From NCBI GenBank assembly GCA_022497155.1, contig MU385723.1:186001-250000 (forward strand): 64,000 nucleotides of DNA, in the 5' to 3' direction. The DNA comes from Whalleya microplaca. Taxonomy: Eukaryota; Ascomycota; Sordariomycetes; Xylariales; Xylariaceae. Positions within the stretch are counted from its first letter, which is position 1. Every line of letters begins with the position of its first letter. Position numbers and translations under genes: made by a program. Under the pieces are notes generated by a model. The model had not been told where the DNA came from. It did no database searches and saw nothing but the letters and a program-made list of their open reading frames with translations. This document shows positions 36,822 to 47,236 of this stretch, piece by piece.

Positions 36822-37952
36822 GCTTCTTTACTTTGGGGTTGGAAATATGTCACAATGTCGAACGAATTTTAGAATGAAGAAAAGCCGAAAAAATGAAATA
36901 TTAGGTCTCGTACCTACTCTACGAGTCTACGAGGGTTGAACGTCTCTAGGCACTACAGACGTAGAAATATTTACAGGTAGAACAAAGGGGCTGTATATCA
37001 TGAATAGTTCTAAGAGATCGTACATTGTAATTATAGCTACCTCGCAGACTATGTGTGGCTTTGAAGCTATTGCAGGACAAAGGACTGACATCACCGAATG
37101 TGCCGTCTTTACTTACAGTCAAAGACCTTCAAACAATTGAACCGGTCGTGCTGATGGGGATCCGAAAAACGAGTAAACTGATAATGGGAATGAGGCTTTC
37201 AAGATATATTAAGAGGTTGGCGGGAATATGGCTGAGCTAACAAGCATGTATAATTACTTGAATAAATCATAATCGGTACACGTTTTTGAGATTTTAAGCA
37301 ATATGTTTACTTATTCTCGAGACCATGCATTTCAATGTTATTTTATGCACAGGTTTATTAGTTCAATATATTGAGAGCGGTCTTATTACGTAATGTAATA
37401 CATACATATAGCACCGTACATCCCTTTTCTAGTTCCGGGGCTTCGGCGTCTCGGAGCACATGGCTTGGTCATAGACACAGATTACACTGTATGGACAATG
37501 CCTTTAAAATAACAGTGACAATTCTGTAGTTGAGATTGAAATATGGGACCATTTGGATCTCGTTGTAGATTATATGTTGATATTCTTGAAAGTTGAAGCT
37601 GGACAGATAGGAAGGAGTGTTGAGACAGTCGGAAGAGTCCCAGTGCCTCCGATAGGAAATCAGACATAGCCTATCTACTGGTTGTGATTTCTATCGACAT
37701 CACTCCTGTCATAACTTTTTTCAAAACATTGCCAAAACATTGTCAGACTAGTCCATCAATTTCTAGCGAATGTTTGCGATTGAGTGTTGTCTAAGAAGCA
37801 ACACACAGGTATGATTGATGTAGAGTGCCCAATGCCAACAATAGTTTGCTCTGATTGACTGGCAAAGTTGTGCTGTCTTTTGTCAATAGTGCAACATCCC
37901 ACCCAAGCTTTACGATAGCACAAGAGCTTCAAAGAATGAGCCAACTGAATCT
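36822..37952. other. Intergenic, 1.1 kb
   Basis: This is AT-rich DNA between the small membrane protein gene and the Fhl1-like gene, with no coding or RNA signal. Confidence 0.45.
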
Positions 37953-38000
37953 CCTACATATACAATACTGTATTGTATGTACATGCATAATGCATGTAGG
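37953..38000. repeat. Nested palindromes upstream of Fhl1-like gene
   Basis: Two adjacent near-perfect palindromes, TACAATAC-TGTATTGTA (37961-37977) and ACATGCAT-A-ATGCATGT (37981-37997), are enclosed by an outer inverted pair CCTACAT and ATGTAGG (37953 and 37994). The 48-nt block could form a cruciform or bind dimeric factors. It is the most symmetrical sequence in this intergenic region. Confidence 0.6.
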
Positions 38001-38537
38001 TTGAGGTTTTGGATCAGTGAATTAATTGGTGGAGTGTAAACCGTAAGAAAGAGTGCATATATGTATATGTATATACCTACTTATAGAGGTAAGATACCTT
38101 ACTTACATACCTTAGGTACGGTTTAGATATACAGTTGGTCTGAGCGTACTGTATGCCGGTAGCTATTATTGAGTAGACACCGATTGGCATTGTTATTCCA
38201 ACCAATCAGACACCGTCTTACGACAGAGCTACTGGAGAGCTAGAGCTGCGAAAAGGTGTTTAATGCCTGTAGGCGGCTTGGCGCGGAGAAAAGCGGAGAC
38301 TCTGGGACGTGTCCAAGGGTCAGGCCATTGCAGGCTATTGCAAGCGCAGTGCAGGCAGGGGCCATTGGCATTTTTCTACTCGTCGTTGCGGGCAGGCGGT
38401 CAAATCCCAACTTTCTTCCGACGGGCAGTTTCGCATTACCTACTAATCGAAACAACTCCCGGCTCGCTCGCCCAACCCAACCTTTCACACCACCCGGCAC
38501 GCCGCAGGCGAAGGAGCTGTCTTCAACTGGACCAGCG
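38001..38537. other. Promoter and leader of the Fhl1-like gene
   Basis: The frame of the downstream gene is open from 38256 but contains no ATG until 38538, so this stretch is read as promoter and 5' UTR. It contains a TATA-rich run (38060-38080) and the paired CCAAT boxes listed next. Confidence 0.4.
38183..38206. promoter_or_regulatory. Inverted pair of CCAAT boxes
   Basis: ATTGG at 38183-38187 and CCAAT at 38202-38206 face each other across 14 bases, about 340 bases before the start codon of the Fhl1-like gene. CCAAT boxes bind the Hap2/3/5 complex in fungi. The short motif makes this weak evidence on its own. Confidence 0.3.
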
Positions 38538-41500
38538 ATGACTTCGTCCAACGCTGCCGCGACCGACAGTGGTCGCAGCATAGTACCAGAGCGCTCTCCT
38601 TCGCCGCAGCCGCCCAAAGCTACTACACCACCCGCTATACCATCCAGTATACCACCCCATCCCGCGGCAGATCCCATACCTACTACTGCCACTGCTACCA
38701 CGACGACCACTGCTACGAGCACTACGGCAACGACCACGACGGCCACCGATACCGATGCGAATGCGCCTATACCGGTTGCGAGTCAACAAGCATCTACCAA
38801 CTATAATGAACCCCACGGCGATCCTGATCAAGATCAAGACATGCCTTCACCACCAACCGTCTCTCCTTTATCTACTCCTGCGGCAACTCATACGAATGCC
38901 GACGATAGCCTCATAGACGACGATATGCCCAATCTTTCCAACGAGCCACCACCCCCTACCAATGGTACCGCTGGGATTTCTTCTACAGAGGATCAAGGCC
39001 CTCAGACGGCGGAGGCAGATGCCGCGAACCTTGGGCGCCTTGGGCAGCCTGGCCGGTCTTTCGCTATGGAACTGGACCACCCTCAGACGCCACACCAAGG
39101 GCGTCGGGTGCGCGAGCAAGTACAAGCTGTTGCGACAACAGATCCCGATCCTACCGTGGACTATACATCTCACAGGTCCGCCTCGAATCTACGGCACTCT
39201 CAGGGTACTATCGATCCGAATGCCTACATGATGGGCCTCGCCCAGGCGTCGACGGCACTGTTCCAGCACCATGTTCATGCACCTGCCATTGTCGCTCCCT
39301 CCGAAGTCTCGTTGCAAGCCTCATACACACAGGAGAGTGATGCTTTGACAACGAATGGCGACCACACATCCACTAGCGCTAGTCAGAAACTGGAATCCTT
39401 CGCAAGAATAGAATTCGCCGACAGCGTTTTCCAGATGACAACCTACGCCGTCATCATCGGTCGTGACCAGAGAGCTATGGATCAGGCTAGGAGGAACGAG
39501 AAGAGAGAGTTGGAGTACAAGCGGAAGGCCGAAGCAAATGCAGAATTGGGATTGCCTCCCCCAGCACCTCCACATTTTGATCGAGGCAAATTCAGCAAAT
39601 CTTATGTCAGTGAGGAGGGTGGCATGCTCGGTCCTGAGTCCGACGGAGAAGAGAATGTTAGGGCTGCGAGGAAGCGCCGCATGAGCATAGCGAAGCGATC
39701 GCTAAGTGGTGATGATGATGCCCAGAGTGATCATGTCAAGTCAAATCGACAATATGTGTCGCATACTCCTGGAGCTGCTGCTGTCGATCTTGGCACGTTA
39801 CAACCCTCGCCATCACACATCCCATTTGTCGGGATTCATTCGCCTGGGCCGGATATCGCAAGTAGAACTCGCGGTATATCCAGACAGCATCTAAAGATCG
39901 AGTTCAATGAGAAGAAAGGGGTTTTCGAAGGTGTTGCGCTGCATAAGAATGGATTTTTTTGCGACGATGCGCATTACGGATTAGATGACCCTGTTACTCT
40001 ACGAAGTGGCGACCGGCTCCAGATCAAGGACGTCGAGTTCACATTTGTGATCAACGGTGTCCAACATGGCAAGACTGGTGGTGAGGAGTACCATGATGAG
40101 GAAGAGACATCAAGCAAGCGGATGTCTATTGGTGGCAAGGAGATGAGTTTCGATTTTGAACATTCCGACCATGAGAACTTTCAGGACACAAGTGACGAGT
40201 TATCTGAGATTGAGAATGTGCCCACCCCTGTCAATGGCTCTGTCTCCGGTGGCGAAGTGGACGATGAAGTAGCGGATAAGCAAGCGGACAAGGAAGCGAC
40301 CGCTGCTACTGCTGAAACCCAGTCAGACGCAGAAGGGGATCTCATCGATGATGAGGATGTGGTTGGAACAACCGAAGTCCAGGAGGTGGCGCCCGGCGAA
40401 TTCGCCACGCCCGATATACCCAAGCGACGCGGTCCAGGAAGGCCTCCGAAGGATGGCATAATGTCGAAGAGAGAGCGACGGCTGCTTAAGAAGCAGATGC
40501 AAGAAACATCCAAGAAGACCCTTCCTCAAGATCCTCTAGGTGACAAGATCAAGCGACCAGTAGGCCGCCCTAGGAAGAATCCGCTGCCTGAAGATGCAGA
40601 GAAGCCGGAGAAAAGGAAATATAATAAACGAAAGCCCAAGGAGGAAGGCGAGGAAGGTTCCGATGCTGAGAGGCGTGCCAGAGAAAAGAAAGACAAGAAA
40701 GTCCGACCCAAGTCTCCACCCTTGGATCTTCGGAAGGAGGAGTTCACCGAAGAGCAATTGCAGAAGCCTAGCAAGAATTATGGTGTTCTGATTGACGAGG
40801 CGCTTACTAACGGGCCTCTGGAGGGCCTGACCTTGAAGCAGATATACAAGAGGATAATGTCGAAGTATCCATGGTTCTACTTTTCTGCGGAAACGAAAGG
40901 ATGGGAAAGTAGCGTACGTCACAATTTGATCGGCAATGAGGCCTTCAAGAAAGCCGAGGACACGGGACTCTGGTCTCGGGTTCCCGGTGTCGAGCTTGAC
41001 GCGGGCAAGAAACGTAAAGCAAGCTCGCCTGATCGACAACTCGGACCGCCACATCTCCATTCTCATCTGGCACAACCCCCATACTATCAAAATGGTTCTT
41101 ATTTGCCACCGAATGGCCTCAACTTCGCGCATGGCTTACCCAGCTATACAGCTGATACCAAGCCGCCAGAGACAGGGTACCAACCTCCTCCTAGTCAGCC
41201 GGCCCAGTCCCATTCAATGCCATCTTCGCAATCTGTTGCTCAACCAGTGCTTCCAGCACAAGTTCCAGCACCAGCTCAACTGCCTCTTGGGTACTTGTCT
41301 AGGCAACCGAACAATACCCAACAGAACACATATAGTTCACCCTACGCTAGACCACCGCCTCCGCCTAATCCTCCCATAAAGTCAGAGAATGCTACGACGT
41401 CAAATGCGCAACCACCACCGGCTGCGCCAGTTCAGCACGCCGCCGTTCAGCCTCCATCGCACCATCAGCAGCAACCAGCATCGAGTCCACCCAATCCTCC

Positions 41501-42749
41501 TATGCGATCTACGCTAGCGCCAGAGATTGAAAAAGCAATCTCAACATTTAGAACTAACATGATGAATGTTCTTACGAAGCAGACTCCCCACGCCGCTCAA
41601 ATCATCGACTCGGCTATAAACCGTGTTCGAGGTTTACCCGTCCAAAACAGCGTGCCTGGCTTCGAATCGGTCGAGAACACTTTGATCAATGCGGTACAAA
41701 AAATGATCACCGAGATGCAATCAAAACAGCGGCCAAAGCAGCCGTCGGCATCTCCAGCGCCAGCCGGACCCGTTCCTAAGAAGTCTACGCCAGCTCCGAG
41801 TCCAGCACCGACGACCTCAGTAGACGCTGAGATACAGCGGAGGATCAAGAACTTCAGGGACAGCATGATTGCTGCTCTTAGGAAAAAGACGGACCAGGCA
41901 GAGGCTATTGTGGATTCGGCTATCAACCGCGCTCAAGGCCTGCCGCATACCGGCAAAATCCAAGGATGGGAGGAAGCAGACAACCTGATGGTCAAGTCTG
42001 TCACACAGATAATCACGGAGGCTCGTAGAGCGTACGGACTATCACCGCAGCAGAACCCCCCTGCGCCAGAGACGAGCAATCGACCAGTTCAATATGCACA
42101 ACCTGCGCAACAAACTTCACTACAACCTTCCTCGGCATCCCCAGCCCCAGCTCAGCCGCCTACGCCTAAGATAGGACCGGTTCAGTCTAGTAACGGGGTT
42201 TCAGCCAGTACTCCCAATGTGGCATCGACAACAACTCCAAAGTCGACACCGCTCTCCGTCCCTCGCCCAGGTATCTCGATCCAGCGCCCCGCCCCAATGG
42301 GTCTTGCACGTCCAGGAATAAGTTCGATATCTCGCCCGCCTGTCCGTCCAAGCTCAGGTACTCCTACGCCGACCCCGCCAGTCACAAATACACCAACACC
42401 AGCGCCGATACACAACGTCTCTAGTCCAGCGCCACCGAGCGCAGGTGTTGTCGATCAGATCACGGGGCAAAGGCGACTGCAGCAGGATGACAGCTCTAGC
42501 ACGGCGACTGGCATCAATAGGAACAACGGTAGTGCAAATGTCGAGCAGCCGCAGCCTGAGCCAGTCGCTAAGCCGGCGATGCCCGCTCCCCCACCGGCCC
42601 CAGTGCCGAATATGTCGAGTCCAGCACCGCCCAGCGCAGGCGTCGTTGACCAGATCACGGGGCAAAAGCGGGCATTGGACGAAGGACCTGGCTCGGCAAG
42701 CTCGGAGCAGCCCGAGGCGAAGAAAGTTGCTATTTCTCCGGTTGTGTGA
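38538..42749 (+). CDS. fhl1: Fhl1-like FHA and fork-head transcription factor
   Basis: This is a single long exon of 1,403 residues. The order is a Ser/Thr/Pro/Ala-rich N-terminus; an FHA domain (about 285-490) beginning SFARIEFADSVFQMTTYAVI and resuming at RGISRQHLKIEFNEKKG; an acidic region; AT-hooks GPGRPPK (about 630) and VGRPRKN (about 673); a fork-head domain (about 742-816) with LTLKQIYKRIMSKYPWF and WESSVRHNLIGN; then a Pro/Gln-rich C-terminal half. This architecture is that of yeast Fhl1, which sits at ribosomal protein gene promoters and recruits Ifh1 through its FHA domain. The FHA domain is interrupted by about 100 residues containing a KRKAEANAELG helix and a KRRMS site. Two duplicated modules lie in the C-terminal half (see findings). 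The start is the first ATG of the open frame. Confidence 0.93.
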   Translation: MTSSNAAATDSGRSIVPERSPSPQPPKATTPPAIPSSIPPHPAADPIPTTATATTTTTATSTTATTTTATDTDANAPIPVASQQASTNYNEPHGDPDQDQDMPSPPTVSPLSTPAATHTNADDSLIDDDMPNLSNEPPPPTNGTAGISSTEDQGPQTAEADAANLGRLGQPGRSFAMELDHPQTPHQGRRVREQVQAVATTDPDPTVDYTSHRSASNLRHSQGTIDPNAYMMGLAQASTALFQHHVHAPAIVAPSEVSLQASYTQESDALTTNGDHTSTSASQKLESFARIEFADSVFQMTTYAVIIGRDQRAMDQARRNEKRELEYKRKAEANAELGLPPPAPPHFDRGKFSKSYVSEEGGMLGPESDGEENVRAARKRRMSIAKRSLSGDDDAQSDHVKSNRQYVSHTPGAAAVDLGTLQPSPSHIPFVGIHSPGPDIASRTRGISRQHLKIEFNEKKGVFEGVALHKNGFFCDDAHYGLDDPVTLRSGDRLQIKDVEFTFVINGVQHGKTGGEEYHDEEETSSKRMSIGGKEMSFDFEHSDHENFQDTSDELSEIENVPTPVNGSVSGGEVDDEVADKQADKEATAATAETQSDAEGDLIDDEDVVGTTEVQEVAPGEFATPDIPKRRGPGRPPKDGIMSKRERRLLKKQMQETSKKTLPQDPLGDKIKRPVGRPRKNPLPEDAEKPEKRKYNKRKPKEEGEEGSDAERRAREKKDKKVRPKSPPLDLRKEEFTEEQLQKPSKNYGVLIDEALTNGPLEGLTLKQIYKRIMSKYPWFYFSAETKGWESSVRHNLIGNEAFKKAEDTGLWSRVPGVELDAGKKRKASSPDRQLGPPHLHSHLAQPPYYQNGSYLPPNGLNFAHGLPSYTADTKPPETGYQPPPSQPAQSHSMPSSQSVAQPVLPAQVPAPAQLPLGYLSRQPNNTQQNTYSSPYARPPPPPNPPIKSENATTSNAQPPPAAPVQHAAVQPPSHHQQQPASSPPNPPMRSTLAPEIEKAISTFRTNMMNVLTKQTPHAAQIIDSAINRVRGLPVQNSVPGFESVENTLINAVQKMITEMQSKQRPKQPSASPAPAGPVPKKSTPAPSPAPTTSVDAEIQRRIKNFRDSMIAALRKKTDQAEAIVDSAINRAQGLPHTGKIQGWEEADNLMVKSVTQIITEARRAYGLSPQQNPPAPETSNRPVQYAQPAQQTSLQPSSASPAPAQPPTPKIGPVQSSNGVSASTPNVASTTTPKSTPLSVPRPGISIQRPAPMGLARPGISSISRPPVRPSSGTPTPTPPVTNTPTPAPIHNVSSPAPPSAGVVDQITGQRRLQQDDSSSTATGINRNNGSANVEQPQPEPVAKPAMPAPPPAPVPNMSSPAPPSAGVVDQITGQKRALDEGPGSASSEQPEAKKVAISPVV

Positions 42750-44711
42750 GAACGTGTACAAGACGGAGCAATAGCAACAACAGACAGGGATGTGGCGCTT
42801 GTGGCATAGGCGATAGCTGTACGATAGATGTCGAACAACGAGTCACGACTTCACCTCCTTCGTTCTCTCCCAGGTGGGCTTTGCGAGAAGCTAGCTAGGT
42901 ATATTGAGAATTGGGCCTACGCGAATATTTGGCGTTCTGGACCCCCCGTTGGTGGCAGAGTCAGGACGGCGTTCCGAAGGACGTGCTGATGGGGGAAGAA
43001 CTTGCTCATCGTGAGCTGGGTATGCATGCATATATTTTTACAGGATGGAAGGGGGCACAGGCGTGTACAGGCATCATCATTAATTGCATTGCATTTTGGA
43101 AGACAGACCGGTTGGTAGCATGCACGAAAGGATTCTCTCTCCGCCGATCTGGTTGTCTGCATTTTTGGTGTATATCCGGATATAGCTTCCGGAATCTTGG
43201 GAGTCAGGGAGGCTGGCTCCAACACGTAACTAGGGAGCGTGGTATTTATCTGAAGTTAAACAAATCTAAAATTTTCTACTGCGCTTTTAGTAGGGTTGGT
43301 GTGTAGTATGTGATACGTGATATGGTGTTTTGAGGTATGTCTCTAGTGGTGAGTAGTTGGTTGTAGAGTATGAAACAGTACTTGCGGCATCTTCGTTGAA
43401 CTAGCTTTATGAGAGTTACCTTGAGTTGATACTGCATACTATGTCACATAGCAATCTTCATTGACTATGGATAGGAACCGTGAGTTCATAGGGGTATTGT
43501 AGCTCTGCTTTTCAATGCGTAGTAACATAACTCCCCCAAAGTTACCATTCATCACCATCACCCCTATCTCACCAGTACATTTTCAAACTATAGCTGGTAG
43601 CTTCTCATCATATGCGTTTGGATGAATTGGAAAATCAGTCTTCGTTCGAAAATATTAGGAATCATGTCTTGTTGTATACAGTTCTGTGGCCTTGTGACAC
43701 CCCTGGTAGTTCAAGTGGCGAATAACGTAGCTGTATGGTAGGTAGTCTTGTCAAGTATGAATGATAGAGTGGCCTACCTGAAGGGGATGGGGAACCACAG
43801 GCAATGAACCCAAAGGACTCATACCAATACCTTGATCACATTTGACTGATTGCACTAGCACTGGGCCAATTGACCCGAGAGTATATACGAGCAGCGTCTA
43901 GTTCATATATTATATAAAACCCTGAGCAACTCTTAAAGGTGAGAAGTCTGAGAGGCCGGAAGTGGTGAGAGCTGTACTAACAACGACTACTTCAATTTGT
44001 CTATAAGATGACTTTCAAGGAACACGCACACACCAAAACATAATTCTGACTGTCAGGTCGTGCTCCAACTGCAATACTTAAGACTTAAAGGCAAGTATAA
44101 TGAACCTCCCGCATAAACATTACCCTGCCATGGGAGGGCTTTACTTCTGTGCAACACTATCTAGTTTCTGTGTAGGTTGCAATACGGACTAGAAGCTCGT
44201 TGTCGATCACATTCACTATTAGACTGATATCGTTCGCTGCGCAGAGGTTTACTGTCGACGTATATATGACTTAGTATCACGCTGACGTTTTAACAAGGGG
44301 TTTACGGCAGCCGGAGTGATTTTAAACTGACGTAATAGGATATACTCGTATGCTTCGCCTATGTTTTCAAAGGATTCGTCGTATATATAGAAAATTGTTA
44401 TGTCAATATAGCCATCTGAATTATCAGCCACCCTATAACACATCTCTCTATAGTTAAGAGAACGAACTGCCAAAATAAGTCTAATAGAGTTTCTAGTCTA
44501 TGCCTTATGTATTTCCAGCTAGCTAAGCTTTGCCTGTCAAATGAAGACTGCCACCTGCCTAGCATCTGCTTAATTGAACCAATAGAATTGCCACGACGCA
44601 TTACTGATTTGTAATAGAGCATGCTAGCCAAGAACCTGGAACGAATGTTCTCCCATTTCGCATTGTCAAACTGAAGCCGTCACCTAGTTGGGGACTTGAG
44701 AATAGATCAAA
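42750..44711. other. Intergenic, 2.0 kb
   Basis: No gene was recognised. Overlapping frames on the minus strand at 44249-44631 read like protein in places but have no family match and no start or splice logic I could defend. Confidence 0.45.
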
Positions 44712-45723
44712 ATGGGTAATTTGAAAGCACCCGTAACACACCTCTCGCTGATTCAATCATGCGATAAGTAAGTCTAGTTATATTCCTACTCCGCCTCAAT
44801 CCAAAGACTATGTCCATACTAAAACGTATCCAAGTTTCCCGTACAATGTGCACATAGAAGACAGCTACTACCAGCTCTTCTTACCAGAAGATGACCAGCC
44901 CCATGGGTATCTCCTTCCAGAGACAGTACAGAAGATGCCATGGACCGCCCAATTCCATGTTTGTCATGACAAACCTCGAAGCGTAACAGTCATAGATGCT
45001 TCGCAAGGGAATGATACGTGCAGTGCTATCAACAGGGCCTTTGAGGAGCTTGTGGATATCTGTATAAAGGAAAACTTGTTCCACATCCTGGATGGGAAGC
45101 ATAGTGAGCCATTTGCCATTGTTGGCGCAAACGACCCAATCCACATTGAGCGTTTTGCCTCCGCATTGTTTGGCATAACTAGCCAGGGCGCAACTATGAT
45201 AGCCTACACCATGATTGATGAGAGTATGAAGATGTGGATTCCCCGACGAGCGGAACATCTGTACACACATCCTGGAATGCTCGATATTACCGTTGCTGGC
45301 GGAGTAAAAGCTGGAGTCACGCCTTTTGAAACTATTTTACAAGAGGCACATGAGGAGGCATCGTTTGCGGAAGACTTCACAAGGGCCCGTGTACGCTCAA
45401 GAGGAGTCCTCACTTATATTAGCACGACCGGCGCAAACTTTCCCGGCGAGAAATGTCTAGTGATTCCGGACATCTTGTTTGTATACGACATGGAGATACC
45501 TCCAGACGTCGTGCCAAGGCCCTATGATGATGAAGTTAAGGGGTTCAGCTGTATGACCGTTAGTGAAGTACAACAGGCACTGTTGAACCAAGAGTTCAAG
45601 CCTGATGCTGCTGCGGTGATAATTGACTTCTTTATCAGGCACGGCATCATTACTGCGGATAATGAGGATGATTTTGTGGAGATTAATATGCGTTTGCATC
45701 GAAAACTCCCATTCAAGATTTGA
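44712..45723 (+). CDS. Nudix hydrolase, YJR142W/Tnr3 N-terminal type (DUF4743 plus Nudix)
   Basis: Exon 1 is 44712-44767 and exon 2 is 44835-45723; the 67-nt intron (GTAAGT donor) restores the N-terminus LIQSCDNFPYNVHIEDSYYQ expected for the family, and the total is 314 residues. Residues 19-140 form the DUF4743 region (FLPEDDQPHGYLLPETV). The Nudix box is GGVKAGVTPFETILQEAHEE (about 174-193): the metal-binding QEAHEE helix is kept, while the first Glu of the classical box is replaced, as is usual in this family. Relatives such as yeast YJR142W remove phosphate from damaged thiamine diphosphates (oxo- and oxy-forms), a thiamine clean-up role in the cytosol. That activity is inferred by family. 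Confidence 0.9.
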
Positions 45724-46705
45724 TAGTCAGGAATGAAATATGGGCCTTTGGTAACAAAGGTAGACTCATGTGACGTCTATGACAGAAATATACTGGCAAG
45801 TCTACTGTAGAAAAGGGGGGTCAACGTTAATATTGTGTTATATGATTGTCATAGATAAAAATTGAACGTGTATCATAGGGGTGTTTCTACCCCAGGGTAT
45901 GGGGCTCGGTGTTGTATATTTGTACCGTAATATTCTAGGCAGCTACTATTGGACGTGTCGTTATATTGGTATGCAATTTGCTCCAACAACAAATCTGCTA
46001 AATTTGATACATGTTTGTCTACTTACTAATGTGTCCAGCAGTCTGGAGAGGCTGTTGCTCTGCAAGAGGGAGTCCTGAAGAATGCCTATTCTTAGGTTTG
46101 GGGTCGGGTGATGTTATGATTATTCTATCCATCAAACGCCAGTGGGCCTTTTTGGGGCATACCCACGTGCAATATCAGAAGTATCCCTCGACGACAATAG
46201 TATCAAACTTGCCTGACAGTTTGCGAAATAGAGAAGTAGAGTGAGTCAGAACTGGCACCGCCAATTAGGAAGCCGATTGTCTCGCAAACGCCCCAGGCAC
46301 AGGCCACTAGCAACTCAGAAGTACGGTTCCAGATTATCTATATAATGCGCCGTCCCCTCTCCTTCTTTTACTGTTCGCCTTCACTCTTCCACACAAGATT
46401 TTCCAAGCACCTCACCACACATACACTAGTACCAGACAACATCGACTGCAACCAGATAACCTACTCATCTGCTTATCTGTTGTCTTCTAGACCCTTCCCT
46501 AGCGTCTATCTACTGCGAGGTATATATATCTTTGATATCATTGTTTTAAACTCATTTTATCCGAGTTAACATCTTATTGATAGTAGTTATACGAGCACTG
46601 AGAGCAAGACTTCTATACCACTTGCTTCTCACATCTCAGTCACTCAGCGACCAAGTACACGACTAGACATCCCTAGAAACACCTGGAACCTCGCAACCGT
46701 TCAGG
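45724..46705. other. Intergenic and CT-rich leader, 1.0 kb
   Basis: TATATAA at 46339-46345 is followed by a C/T-rich stretch with no stable frame leading to the ATG at 46706, the usual layout of a fungal promoter and 5' UTR. No gene was recognised upstream of it. Confidence 0.5.
46339..46345 (+). promoter_or_regulatory. TATA box candidate for the RNase H-like gene
   Basis: TATATAA lies about 360 bases before the ATG and is followed within 20 bases by a CT-rich tract of the kind found at fungal transcription starts. Confidence 0.35.
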
Positions 46706-47236
46706 ATGGTGTACGAGATCGACTTGCACGTCACTGGCATTACCAGAGGCAGCGGCGATGTCCAAACCCATGGAGCGTGCGCTGCTGTCCTGTTTGAAAA
46801 GGACGATGCGACAGAAAATGACGCAGCGATTAAAAAGGACGAAATGTTCTACCGAACCCGGAAACTTCCCCTCCCAGCAACTGGAGTTATGCCTAGACCT
46901 CAGCGGGCCGAGATCTCAGCCATCATCCTGGGTCTCGAATGGGCCCTGGCGAGCATCCGCGAGCGCCGCGATAATCCTGAGGTCTCCACGAAGATCCATA
47001 CGGACTCCAGACATGCCCACGAGTGCATGACCCAGTCGATACACGTATGGGCTGAGAAGCGATGGCTTAACGCCAATGAGAAACCGGTTGTAAATCGTGA
47101 TCTTATCGAGAAGGCATCTGACTTGCATAAGGAACTCGAAGGTCTTGGCACAGTGGAATATATCTATGTGCCCCGGGAGGATCACGAACTCCCGATCATG
47201 TACTGCAACAGGGTCTTGGACAAATATCCCTGGTAG
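46706..47236 (+). CDS. Stand-alone RNase H-fold protein
   Basis: This is a single exon of 176 residues. The order of acidic residues fits an RNase H-like fold: Asp in IDLHVTG (strand 1), an insertion, Glu in QRAEISAIILGLEWAL (helix A), Asp in KIHTDSRHAHECM (strand 4), and a terminal Asp in YCNRVLDKYPW (last helix). TDS followed by a helix and the AEI..I..GLEWAL helix are typical of RNase H type 1 relatives in fungi. It would cleave the RNA strand of RNA-DNA hybrids with two metal ions if the four acidic residues are catalytic. It lacks the hybrid-binding domain of RNase H1 and any targeting signal. Strand 1 has DLH rather than DGS, so activity is uncertain. No retroelement domains adjoin. Confidence 0.75.
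   Translation: MVYEIDLHVTGITRGSGDVQTHGACAAVLFEKDDATENDAAIKKDEMFYRTRKLPLPATGVMPRPQRAEISAIILGLEWALASIRERRDNPEVSTKIHTDSRHAHECMTQSIHVWAEKRWLNANEKPVVNRDLIEKASDLHKELEGLGTVEYIYVPREDHELPIMYCNRVLDKYPW

Noticed and set aside
38256..38537. N-terminal extension of the Fhl1-like frame
   Set aside because: It begins with GTG and has no ATG; the first ATG at 38538 fits the disordered N-terminus, so the extension is treated as 5' UTR.
10997..42749. Functional linkage between eL42 and the Fhl1-like regulator through proximity
   Set aside because: They are about 27 kb apart with many unrelated genes between; fungal genomes rarely cluster such genes.
44249..44631. Two overlapping minus-strand frames with protein-like text
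   Set aside because: They are in different frames, share no recognised domain, and no splice sites join them.
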